A stretch of 64,000 nt of DNA, taken from the NCBI GenBank assembly GCA_964560135.1, contig CAZLKN010000001.1, positions 1 to 64,000 of the forward strand, given 5' to 3'. Made by a program: the position numbers and the translations under genes. The DNA is from CAZLKN01 sp964560135 (GTDB lineage: Bacteria; Actinomycetota; JAICYB01). Shown in pieces: positions 51,448 to 59,121 of the stretch. Position 1 is the stretch's first letter, and each line of letters begins with the position of its first letter. The notes under the pieces were generated by a model. It was not told the origin of the DNA, did not search any database, and was given only the letters and a program-made list of their open reading frames with translations.

Positions 51448-52694
51448 CGTCCGACGCACAGGTGCTGCGCCAGGCCCTGGCAGAACAGGCCGGCGTCGGT
51501 GACGATCCCGAGCACCTGGTGGCTCCCGCGGTCCGCGAGCTTGGTGACCACGGCCTGGTTGATGTCGACGCAGTAGGTCTCCACCGCGGCGGGCAGGATG
51601 TTGCCGGTGGCGATCGCGTGGAGGGTGGAGGCCAGCATCAGTGCGACGCTGACCCCCGGGACGAGGGAGCGCATCGCGTCCTGGGCTTCGACGACGTCGG
51701 TGAGGACGTCCGGCAGGGGGCCGTCGTCGCGGACGGATCCACCGAGCACGAAGGGCACGCCGCGGCGCACGCACTCGTACATCACCCCGGAGGTGACGAT
51801 GCCCTGCTCGACGGCGGCGGCGATCGAGCCGACGCGCCGGATCTCGTTGATGGCGCGCAGATGGTTGGCGTGGCCTCCCTCGGTGGGGGTGCCCTCGCGG
51901 ATCGAGACCCCGAGGGAGGTGCCGAGCAGCGCCGACTCGATGTCATGGACGGCGAAACCGTTGCCCGCGAACAGCACGTCGATCCAGCCCTCCCGCACCA
52001 GTCTGGCGACGTCGGCTCCGGCTCCCGTGTGCACCACCGCCGGACCGCAGACGGCCAGCAGCTTGCCGCCGTCGCCCTTGGCCCGCTCGATGCGGCGTGC
52101 CACCTCCGCCACGATCAGGCCCTTGGGTTTCTCGCTCGACACCTCCGAGGACATGAACTCGAAGGCGGGCTTGGCCCCGGCGATCTTCCCCGCCTCCGGC
52201 CCCCGGGGGCGCTCCAGCGGACGCACCCGTACCCCGGCCGAGCCGACAACCACCAGGTCGCCGGCGCGGATCCGGTGCATGGGCACCGTCCGGGCGGATC
52301 CGAGGTCGGGGGCCACCACCAGCGCGCAGTCCATCTCGGGGTTGCCGACGTCGAGCCAGCGGGAGTCCACCCGGACCTGTGTGGGCAGGTTGGTCGTGGA
52401 GTAGAAGTTCCGGGGAAGCGCACCGTCGCGATCCGCGTCCTCGAGGGTCGCGTCGGGCTCGTCCACCGGATGGGCGCCGTGGGGATGCAGCTCTTCCAAC
52501 AGCGCCTTGAGCTCACCGGCGGTGGGGGCCGTGACCTCGATGCGCGCGTACGAGGGATCGGTGTGGCCCTTGCCGACCTCCATCTCCAGGAGCCTGTAGT
52601 CGGCACCCGCGTCCACGATCACGTCGAGGATCTTCGCGAGGATCAGCGAGTCGATGATGTGCCCGCGGACCTCGACCATCGCGCTCGCGCCCAT
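51444..52694 (-). CDS. TIGR00300/LOR-SDH domain protein, ornithine cyclodeaminase-like
   Basis: A 416-residue protein of the LOR/SDH bifunctional-domain (TIGR00300) family. It has the N-terminal EVRGHIIDSLILAKILDVI, the middle FYSTTNLPTQVRV, and a C-terminal Rossmann-like half (LLAVCGPAVVHTGAG, GNGFAVHDIE). Archaeal members and the C-terminal part of cyanobacterial AgrE convert ornithine to proline. Its overlap with the arginine dihydrolase-like gene supports an arginine-ornithine-proline route. CACACT (52706-52701) lies six bases before ATG 52694, suggesting a leaderless start; ATG 52679 is an alternative. Confidence 0.85.
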   Translation of the reverse strand: MGASAMVEVRGHIIDSLILAKILDVIVDAGADYRLLEMEVGKGHTDPSYARIEVTAPTAGELKALLEELHPHGAHPVDEPDATLEDADRDGALPRNFYSTTNLPTQVRVDSRWLDVGNPEMDCALVVAPDLGSARTVPMHRIRAGDLVVVGSAGVRVRPLERPRGPEAGKIAGAKPAFEFMSSEVSSEKPKGLIVAEVARRIERAKGDGGKLLAVCGPAVVHTGAGADVARLVREGWIDVLFAGNGFAVHDIESALLGTSLGVSIREGTPTEGGHANHLRAINEIRRVGSIAAAVEQGIVTSGVMYECVRRGVPFVLGGSVRDDGPLPDVLTDVVEAQDAMRSLVPGVSVALMLASTLHAIATGNILPAAVETYCVDINQAVVTKLADRGSHQVLGIVTDAGLFCQGLAQHLCVGR

Positions 52695-52772
52695 CGGCCC
52701 AGTGTGGCAGGTGGCGCGGAAAGGGTGCACGCTCTCAGGGGGACCCCGACCGGGCAGTCGAAGGGAGGAGCG

Positions 52773-53147
52773 ATGGCGAAGCGGGACCAGCGCGGGGGAG
52801 TGCTCCGAGCCCTGTGGCAGAACGTCACCGTCGATCTGGAGCCGACGAGCCGGTTCGGTTCCGGCAGGGCCGACGAGGCCGATGTGAAGACCACGATCGC
52901 GCTGACCGAGGAGCCGGATGAGCGCCATCGGCGCATCTTCGAGCGACTGGAGAAGCGGGAGCTCGTCACCGTCGACAACGATAGCCGCCTGGTGCGCTTC
53001 TACGAGCGGTTCGTCTTGGAGCCCGACACCGACGGGGTGTACACCTTCTCCATCACCGCTCCCCGGTTCGCCGAACTCGTGGGAGGTGGGGACGGTTCTC
53101 CTCCCACAGGCGCGTGGACCCTTCGATGTCGGTCAAAACGAACGTGA
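52773..53147 (+). CDS. Hypothetical protein with truncated and replaced 3' end
   Basis: A 124-residue reading frame with a good AGGGAGGAG site before ATG 52773. No family was recognised. Residues 1 to about 107 look like genuine coding sequence, charged and helical with a final beta-like VYTFSITAPRFAELV. The last 17 or so residues are read antisense through a cyclase remnant (53053-53202, minus strand). The original C-terminus was therefore probably lost. It may be a pseudogene or a shortened working protein. Confidence 0.5.
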   Translation: MAKRDQRGGVLRALWQNVTVDLEPTSRFGSGRADEADVKTTIALTEEPDERHRRIFERLEKRELVTVDNDSRLVRFYERFVLEPDTDGVYTFSITAPRFAELVGGGDGSPPTGAWTLRCRSKRT

Positions 53148-53202
53148 CCGTCCCCGTGGGCAATGACGGCTTGCGGGATCGTCGTCGCTTGGTCTCGGGC
53201 AT
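53053..53202 (-). pseudogene. 5' remnant of a class III adenylate cyclase gene
   Basis: The minus-strand frame from ATG 53202 encodes a basic leader, then SLPTGTVTFVLTDIEGSTRL and WEENRP. That is the highly conserved beginning of class III adenylyl/guanylyl cyclase domains, including the first metal-binding Asp. Similarity stops after about 35 residues and a stop follows at 53053. The rest of the catalytic domain is missing, so this is a fragment. The break lies near 53095, inside the 3' end of the plus-strand gene above. Confidence 0.8.
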
Positions 53203-53274
53203 CAGGGGTCCCCTCCCCCGACGGTACGCCGGGCACATCGGCCGCACAAGGCCGGGCACCGGGGATAATGGGGT

Positions 53275-54282
53275 GTGTCCGACTCCTCCGAGACGATCGA
53301 GGTCGCCGGACGGCGGGTGAGGGTCTCGAACCCGGACAAGGTCTACTTCCCTGCCACCGGGGCCACGAAGATGGACCTCGTCCGCTACTACCTGGCCGTC
53401 GGAGATGGCGCGCTCCGCGGTTGCCGCGACCGGCCGACGATGCTGCACCGGTTCCCCGACGGCGTCGAGGGCAAGGAGATCTACCAGAAGCGGGTGCCCC
53501 ACCCACCGGAGTGGATCGAGACCGTCACGGTGCGGTTCCCGTCCGGACGTGAGGCGCGCTTCCTCGCCCCCCAGGAGCTCTCCGACGTGATCTGGGCGGT
53601 GAACCTCGGGTGCCTGGAGATGAATCCGTGGAACGTGCGTCGCGCGGACGTGGACCACCCCGACGAACTGCGCGTCGACCTCGACCCGACCCCCGGGGTT
53701 CCGTTCGCCGACGTCCGGCTCGTCGCCGCCGAGGTCCGCACGGTGCTCGCGGAGCACGGTTTCTCCGGCTATCCGAAGACGTCGGGGAAGCGGGGGATCC
53801 ACGTGTACGTGCGCATCGAGCCGAGGTGGCCGTTCACCGAGGTCCGCCGGGCGGCGCTCGCGCTGGCCCGCGAGGTTGAGCGCCGGATGCCCGAGGTGGC
53901 GACGACGGCGTGGTGGAAGGAGGAGCGCCGCGGCGTGTTCCTCGACTTCAACCAGAACGCCCGCGACCGGACGATCGCGTCGGCGTACTCGGTGCGGCCC
54001 ACTCCCGGGGGCCGGGTCTCGTGTCCGTTGGACTGGGACGAGGTCGCCGATGTCGAGCCCGACGATCTGGTTCTCGCCACCGTCCCGGCCCGGTGCGCGG
54101 AGCGCGGGGACCCCCACGCGTCCATCGACGACGCCGCGTTCGGCCTCGAGCCGCTCCTGGAGCTCGCGGCCCGCGACGAGCATGAGGGACTGGGTGACGC
54201 TCCGTGGCCCCCGCACTTCCCGAAGGCTCCGGGAGAGGCGCGACGGGCGCCGCCGTCACGCCGGACTCAGCGCGAGACCTGA
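53275..54282 (+). CDS. LigD-type DNA primase-polymerase domain protein
   Basis: A stand-alone polymerase domain as found in bacterial NHEJ ligase LigD (archaeo-eukaryotic primase superfamily), 335 aa. Motifs include PTMLHRFPDGVEGKEIYQKR, the catalytic D-x-D in LRVDLDPTPG, SGKRGIHVYVRI, and FLDFNQNARDRTIASAYSVR. It adds nucleotides or ribonucleotides at DNA ends. GATAAT lies five bases before the GTG, suggesting a leaderless start. The 3' end overlaps the convergent ligase gene by 16 bases. No Ku gene is in the window. Confidence 0.93.
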   Translation: MSDSSETIEVAGRRVRVSNPDKVYFPATGATKMDLVRYYLAVGDGALRGCRDRPTMLHRFPDGVEGKEIYQKRVPHPPEWIETVTVRFPSGREARFLAPQELSDVIWAVNLGCLEMNPWNVRRADVDHPDELRVDLDPTPGVPFADVRLVAAEVRTVLAEHGFSGYPKTSGKRGIHVYVRIEPRWPFTEVRRAALALAREVERRMPEVATTAWWKEERRGVFLDFNQNARDRTIASAYSVRPTPGGRVSCPLDWDEVADVEPDDLVLATVPARCAERGDPHASIDDAAFGLEPLLELAARDEHEGLGDAPWPPHFPKAPGEARRAPPSRRTQRET

Positions 54283-55295
54283 TCGAAGGTGCATTCGGCC
54301 GGCGACTTGTCCTCGCGCCAGCGCAGGAAGGTGGCGGCGTGGCGGAACCGCGGTCCCTGCATGTGGTCGTAGGCGACCTCGCAGACCAGCCGGGGCTCCA
54401 CGGCGACGTAGGTGGGGTCTTTGCCCGCGGACCAGCGGCTCGCCTCCCCGGGGGCCCGTCCCCCCTCGAAACCTCCGTCGCGCTCCAGCGGACGGAGCAG
54501 CTCCAGCAGCTCCCGGCGCTCGCGCGCCTTGAACGACGAGGTGTGGCCCACGAAGTGCAGCGCGCCGCCGGGGTCGTGGAGGCCGAGGAGCAGGGAGCCG
54601 ACGCCCTCGCCGTCCTTGTGGATGCGATACCCGCCGACGACGCAGTCGGCCGTGCGGCGGTGCTTGATCTTGTGCATCACGCGCTCGCCCGGCGCGTAGG
54701 GGAGGTCGCGGTGCTTGGCAATGACGCCGTCGAGCCCGAAACGCTCCAGGTCCCGCAGCCAGGCCTCCGCCTGCTCCGGATCGGTGGTGCGGTCGGTGAG
54801 CCAGACACGGGGGCCGGGGGCCAAGGCAGGCTCCTCCGGGGTGGTGGCTGCCGGGCCCGTGAGGACCCCGGTCAGGCGATCCCAGCGGCCGGACAACGGC
54901 GTGGAGCGGAGGTCCTCGTCGTCGACGGCCACGAGATCGAAGGCAACGAAGGAGGCGGGGGTTTCCGCCGCCAGCTTCGCGACGCGTGAGGCCGCCGGGT
55001 GCAGACGCATCTGGAGCGCGTCGAAGTCCAGGCCCGCGTCGGTGGGCATGATGATCTCACCGTCGACGACACAGCGCCGGGACAGCGCATCTGCGAGCGC
55101 TTGTTCGACCTCCGGGAAGTAGCGGTTCATCGGACGGTCGTTGCGGCTGCGCAGTTCGATCCGCTGCCCGTCACCGAACACCACGGCGCGGAACCCGTCC
55201 CACTTGGGTTCGTAGATCAGGCCTTCGCCGCGCGGGATCCCGGAGGTGAGCTTAGCGAGCATCGGCTTGAGGGGCGGGACGACCGGTTGGACCAT
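54267..55295 (-). CDS. ligC: ATP-dependent DNA ligase (LigC-like)
   Basis: A 342-residue two-domain ligase. Adenylation motif I is EPKWDGFRA, with Lys as the AMP acceptor (about residue 31). Motif III is ELRSRNDRP, IIIa VAFDLVAVD, IV LDGVIAKHRD, and V is in HKIKHRR. An OB domain follows. The compact form without a DNA-binding domain resembles mycobacterial LigC and the LigD ligase domain. The start is set at ATG 55295 (VQPVVPPLKPMLAK follows). It probably works with the neighbouring polymerase in end joining or excision repair. Confidence 0.93.
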   Translation of the reverse strand: MVQPVVPPLKPMLAKLTSGIPRGEGLIYEPKWDGFRAVVFGDGQRIELRSRNDRPMNRYFPEVEQALADALSRRCVVDGEIIMPTDAGLDFDALQMRLHPAASRVAKLAAETPASFVAFDLVAVDDEDLRSTPLSGRWDRLTGVLTGPAATTPEEPALAPGPRVWLTDRTTDPEQAEAWLRDLERFGLDGVIAKHRDLPYAPGERVMHKIKHRRTADCVVGGYRIHKDGEGVGSLLLGLHDPGGALHFVGHTSSFKARERRELLELLRPLERDGGFEGGRAPGEASRWSAGKDPTYVAVEPRLVCEVAYDHMQGPRFRHAATFLRWREDKSPAECTFDQVSR

Positions 55296-55363
55296 GCCTC
55301 CATGGTGCACCGTCGGGCACCGGTTAGGCTCGGGGGAGGGCAACGGATGAGGGAGGGCTGCTC

Positions 55364-55585
55364 GTGGCGGGTATCCAGCGCGGCCGGCTGTACCGGTCCA
55401 GAACCAACAGGATGATCAGCGGGGTCTGCGGCGGTGTTGCCGAGTGGGTGGGTATGGACGTCTCGCTTGTTCGCGTCCTCTGGGCGGTGATCACCCTGAT
55501 CGGCGGGATCGTCCCAGGCGTCCTGCTCTACATCGTCCTGATGCTCGTACTCCCGGAGGCCGATGAGCCGGCGAGCGACACCTAG
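55364..55585 (+). CDS. Small PspC-domain protein
   Basis: A 73-residue protein consisting of a single PspC domain: RGRLYRSRTNRMISGVCGGV at the N-terminus, then a membrane helix (WAVITLIGGIVPGVLLYIVLML). GTG 55364 follows GGGAGGGC. The last four bases overlap the convergent PPOX gene. It is a second PspC locus besides that at 40.3 kb. Confidence 0.88.
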   Translation: MAGIQRGRLYRSRTNRMISGVCGGVAEWVGMDVSLVRVLWAVITLIGGIVPGVLLYIVLMLVLPEADEPASDT

Positions 55586-55974
55586 CCCATCGTCGTGACG
55601 TGGTCCGGACGTACCTTCACCACGAGGCGCTCCTCCTCGGGCGACGACCAGGGATAGCGCTCCTTGTCCAGGTACTTCTGCGCCATCTTGTCGATGAACG
55701 CCTTCTCCGGGTCCTTCTCGACCACTTCCACCTCACCGCGGATCTCGATGTACCGGTAGGGGTTGTCCGGATCGGTGATCGAAACGGCGACGCGGGGGGT
55801 CCGCTCGATGTTGCGGATCTTCTGCCGGGTGGTGGTCTGGCTGAACTTCAGGTGCGAACCGTCCCACTCGTACCAGACGGGGTTCGACTGCGGCGCGCCG
55901 TCGGGCCCGATCGTGGCCACGTGCGCGAAGCCGGGCTTCTCGAGGATGTCCTTGTGGGTTTCAGGCACCGTCAT
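55582..55974 (-). CDS. PPOX-class F420/flavin-dependent oxidoreductase
   Basis: A 130-residue split-barrel (pyridoxamine 5'-phosphate oxidase-like) protein. The opening LEKPGFAHVATIGPDGAPQSNPVW and the later YRYIEIRGEVEVVE match the TIGR03618/F420-type subgroup common in actinobacteria. The cofactor (F420, FMN or heme) cannot be decided from sequence. GGAAGGAGG precedes the ATG. A 10-bp tandem repeat (GTCTCGCTTC, 55991-56010) lies just upstream. Confidence 0.88.
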   Translation of the reverse strand: MTVPETHKDILEKPGFAHVATIGPDGAPQSNPVWYEWDGSHLKFSQTTTRQKIRNIERTPRVAVSITDPDNPYRYIEIRGEVEVVEKDPEKAFIDKMAQKYLDKERYPWSSPEEERLVVKVRPDHVTTMG

Positions 55975-55990
55975 CGTTGCCTCCTTCCTC

Positions 55991-56010
55991 GTCTCGCTTC
56001 GTCTCGCTTC
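55991..56010. repeat. 10-bp perfect tandem repeat in the PPOX/P450 intergenic region
   Basis: GTCTCGCTTC occurs twice without spacing, 15 bases upstream of the PPOX start in the 129-base divergent region with the P450 gene. It could be a regulator site or simple slippage. Confidence 0.7.
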
Positions 56011-56103
56011 GGGATCAACCTTCCCCCGAGGTTAGGATATTCCCGCGCGGACGGACTTCTATCCGTCGCCGGCAGGTGGGCCGGGGGCCGAGGGAGGTGA
56101 GCC

Positions 56104-57303
56104 ATGGACGATGTCGCGGCGACGCCCCGGGCGTTCGATCCGCTGGCCCCCGAGTTCCTCGCCGACCCCTATCCCGTGTACCGGTCGCTGCGGGAAGCCG
56201 ACCCCGTCCACTGGAACGAGGCCATCGGTGCGTGGATCTGCACCCGCCATGCCGACTGCACGGCGGTGCTGCGCGATGACCGTTTCTCGGCGGACCGCAC
56301 CCGCAGCGACAACTTCAAGCAACTCGACCTGACCCGGGACGTCCCCCGCTCGATGCTGAGCGCCGACCCGCCCGACCACACGCGTCTGCGGACGCTCGTC
56401 AACAAGGCATTCACGGCCCGTACGGTGGAGCGGCTCCGTCCCAGGATCCACGAGATCACCGACCGGCTCCTCGACGAGGCATCGGAGAAGGGTCGGATCG
56501 ACGTGATCGCGGATCTCGCCTATCCGCTGCCGATCACGGTGATCGCCGAGATGCTCGGCGTGCCGTCCTCCGACCGCGACACCTTCCGCGACCGGTCGAG
56601 CGCGATCGCATTGTCGCTCGGCCCCCTCACGCCCCCCGAGGTCCAGGAGCGCGCGATCGCCGCCCGGGACGAGCTGGTCGCCTACTTCTCCGAGGTGCTG
56701 GAACGCCGCCGGAACGATCCCGGTGAGGATCTCATCACCGCGCTGCTGCAGGCCGAGGAGGAGGGCGACGTGCTGAGCCTCGGCGAGCTGCTCGCGATGC
56801 TGCTCCTGCTGCTGATCGCCGGACACGAGACCACGGTGAACCTGATCGGGAACGGCCTCTACGCGCTGCTGCGGCACCCCGACCAGATGCAGCGGATGCG
56901 CGAGGACCCGTCGCTGGTCCGCAGCGGCGTCGAGGAGCTCCTCCGGTTCGACTCACCCGTGCAGCTCACGGGCCGGGTGGCGAACGAGGAGCTCGACCTC
57001 GCCGGTCGGCGTGTGCGCCCCCGGCAGTCGGTGATCACGTTGCTGGCCGCCGCGAACCGCGACCCAGAGGTGTTCGCCGACCCCGACCGCCTCGACCTCG
57101 CCCGGGCCCCCAACCCGCACCTGTCCTTCGGGGCCGGGATCCATTTCTGCCTCGGCGCGCCGCTGGCTCGGCTGGAGGGTGGGATCGCGCTGACGTCGCT
57201 GATCCGGCGCTTCCCGGGGATCGGGTTGGCCGGTGAGGCGCCGGCCTACCGGCCGGCGATCGTGCTGCGGGGACTCGAGCGCCTCCCCGTGACGCTCGGC
57301 TGA
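56104..57303 (+). CDS. Cytochrome P450 (class I bacterial, CYP107-like)
   Basis: A 399-residue heme monooxygenase. The I-helix oxygen-activation motif is LLIAGHETT (Glu instead of the usual Asp in AGxDT, common in this group). The K-helix ExxR is in EELLRFDSPVQ, and the heme loop is FGAGIHFCLGAPLAR, with Cys as thiolate ligand. No ferredoxin or reductase is adjacent and the substrate is unknown. GGGAGGTGAG precedes the ATG. Confidence 0.96.
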   Translation: MDDVAATPRAFDPLAPEFLADPYPVYRSLREADPVHWNEAIGAWICTRHADCTAVLRDDRFSADRTRSDNFKQLDLTRDVPRSMLSADPPDHTRLRTLVNKAFTARTVERLRPRIHEITDRLLDEASEKGRIDVIADLAYPLPITVIAEMLGVPSSDRDTFRDRSSAIALSLGPLTPPEVQERAIAARDELVAYFSEVLERRRNDPGEDLITALLQAEEEGDVLSLGELLAMLLLLLIAGHETTVNLIGNGLYALLRHPDQMQRMREDPSLVRSGVEELLRFDSPVQLTGRVANEELDLAGRRVRPRQSVITLLAAANRDPEVFADPDRLDLARAPNPHLSFGAGIHFCLGAPLARLEGGIALTSLIRRFPGIGLAGEAPAYRPAIVLRGLERLPVTLG

Positions 57304-57334
57304 GCTCAGGCGGGAACGTCGATACACTGGCGCC

Positions 57335-58090
57335 ATGCCGGCCCAGACGTACGCAGGCAAGGAATGCATCTGCCAGTTCCAGCGCGGGATCTGCGATCAG
57401 ACCTGCGTGCAGGACATGCTGTCCACGACCTTCTACATCGCGTGCATCAAGCTCACGGGACGGCGGTGTGTGGTCGTCGGCGGGGGCCCGGTGGGCCTGG
57501 AGAAGGTGGAAGGCCTGCTCGCCTGTGACGCGAGGGTGACGCTGATCGCGCCGGAGGCCGTCCGGGCGCTGCGCGACTTCGCCGGCGAGGAATCGATCAC
57601 CTGGCTGCGGCGTGACTACGAGGGCCCGCAGGATCTCGAGGGAGCCTTCGTCGCGATCGCGGCCACCGACGACACCGACATCAACGTCCGCGTCTACGAG
57701 GACGCCGAGGCGCGCGCGATGCTGGTGAACGTCGTCGACGTGCCGCCGCTGTGCAACTTCATCCTTCCGGCCATCCTCCGCACCGGTCCTCTGGCGATCG
57801 CGATCTCGACCGCCGGGGCGAGTCCGGCCCTCGCCAAGCGGATCCGGACCGAGATCTCGGAGCGCTTCGGCGACGCCTACGCCCGCTTGGCCGAGATCCT
57901 GAACGACTACCGGGGATGGGCCAAGGCGACGCTGCCCACCTACCAGGACCGCAAGCGGTTCTTCGAGTCGATCGTCTACGCCGACCCCGACCCCGTCGAC
58001 ATGCTGCGGACGGGGGACGAGGCGCAGGTTCACGAGTTGATCGCCGCCGCGCAGCGCGAAGCCATGGCCCGCGCCGGCGCCACCGCCTGA
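57335..58090 (+). CDS. Precorrin-2 dehydrogenase / siroheme synthase N-domain protein with Cys-rich N-terminus
   Basis: The core (about residues 30-210) is a Met8/CysG-N type enzyme: Rossmann motif CVVVGGGPVGLEKVEGLL, VNVVDVPPLCNFILPA, and AISTAGASPALAKRIR. It oxidises precorrin-2 to sirohydrochlorin and may insert iron. An extra N-terminus carries four Cys as C-x-C-x5-C-x3-C (CICQFQRGICDQTC, residues 12-25), not part of the usual domain. TACACT (57323-57328), six bases before the ATG, supports a leaderless start that includes this extension; ATG 57416 is the alternative. Confidence 0.87.
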   Translation: MPAQTYAGKECICQFQRGICDQTCVQDMLSTTFYIACIKLTGRRCVVVGGGPVGLEKVEGLLACDARVTLIAPEAVRALRDFAGEESITWLRRDYEGPQDLEGAFVAIAATDDTDINVRVYEDAEARAMLVNVVDVPPLCNFILPAILRTGPLAIAISTAGASPALAKRIRTEISERFGDAYARLAEILNDYRGWAKATLPTYQDRKRFFESIVYADPDPVDMLRTGDEAQVHELIAAAQREAMARAGATA

Positions 58091-58135
58091 CGCCGCCGGG
58101 GATACCGCCGAGCCCCCTCGGGTATGGTGATGGGG

Positions 58136-58990
58136 ATGGAGATCGTCGTCGGGATTCTCGCCATCGTGGTCGTTCTCGGCCTCATCTATCTGGTCGTGCA
58201 GCGACTCAAGCCGTCCGAAGACCGGCCGGCGGCACGGCGGGAGGAGGGCCGGCCGGCCGTCGGGCCCGTCGTGACCCTCGACATCGACACCTCCGAGCCG
58301 GACAACCCGATCGTCCAGCGGCTCGTCCGCGATGCTGCGGCCCAGTACTTCGCCACCCACGCCGACGCGAAGAAGGTGGAAGTACGGGACCGGACGGGAC
58401 GGGAACTCGACGTGGTGACACGGGAGCGGGTCGAGGAGGAGGCGCCGTCGGCGACGCTGCCGGAGCACCTCTACGAGCCACGGGCCCGCCGCCATGCGCC
58501 GGGCCCGGGCGGCGGAGCCGACCAGGGGCCGGGCGCCGTGGCCCATTTCGACACCTCAGCCGATGCGGCCCCCCACAGGACGTTGGCGGAGCTGTTCGAT
58601 CTCCCCGAGGCGGTGCATGCGAAGCTGCAGAAGCCCAACGACCCGGTCGATCTGTGCAGGGCGATCCTGGAGGCGGCGGGTCTCGAGGTCCGCGTGGACG
58701 GTGACGTGCTCGTCTCCGGGGACGAGGCCTTGGTCGTCGTGGACACGACGATCGGATCACCGGTACGCCCCGACGACCTGAGCCAGGCCTTCCTGCGATT
58801 CCAGGAGACCAAGGCCCGGTCGGGGGTGGTTGTGAGCCCCGGATTGATGTATCCCGAGGAGCTCAAGCGCCGGCAGGCGATGGCGCCGAACCTGCTCCAC
58901 GCGGGCCCCGAGGGCATCCAGCGGATGGCGGATGCGGTCGCCCTGGGGGCGAACCCCCTGCGGTTCGTCACCGGACCCCCGGTGGGCTGA
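58136..58990 (+). CDS. Membrane-anchored protein of unknown function
   Basis: A 284-residue protein not recognised as a known family. One N-terminal helix (IVVGILAIVVVLGLIYLVV) anchors it. A Gly/Pro-rich linker (about 115-130) separates it from a globular C-terminal half with GLEVRVDGDVLVSGDEALVVVDTT, and a segment reading AFLRFQETKARSGVVVSPG. The latter loosely recalls nuclease-like alpha/beta folds, but no catalytic set is certain. TATGGT (58123-58128), seven bases before ATG 58136, suggests a leaderless start; 58124 is an alternative. Confidence 0.6.
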   Translation: MEIVVGILAIVVVLGLIYLVVQRLKPSEDRPAARREEGRPAVGPVVTLDIDTSEPDNPIVQRLVRDAAAQYFATHADAKKVEVRDRTGRELDVVTRERVEEEAPSATLPEHLYEPRARRHAPGPGGGADQGPGAVAHFDTSADAAPHRTLAELFDLPEAVHAKLQKPNDPVDLCRAILEAAGLEVRVDGDVLVSGDEALVVVDTTIGSPVRPDDLSQAFLRFQETKARSGVVVSPGLMYPEELKRRQAMAPNLLHAGPEGIQRMADAVALGANPLRFVTGPPVG

Positions 58991-59121
58991 GCCTCGCAAT
59001 CCCCGGCCCACCTGGGCGCTCCTGATAGACTGAAGGAGCCACCTGGCCGCGGCCTCCGCCGCGCGAGGCCCTGTGATCGCATGGGATACGGGCCCGAACG
59101 TATGTGGATAAGGAGTCTTTC

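Noticed and set aside
51462..53147. 561-residue plus-strand frame across the cyclodeaminase-like gene
   Set aside because: Only its last 125 codons, after a good ribosome-binding site at 52773, look real; the rest is antisense to the TIGR00300 gene.
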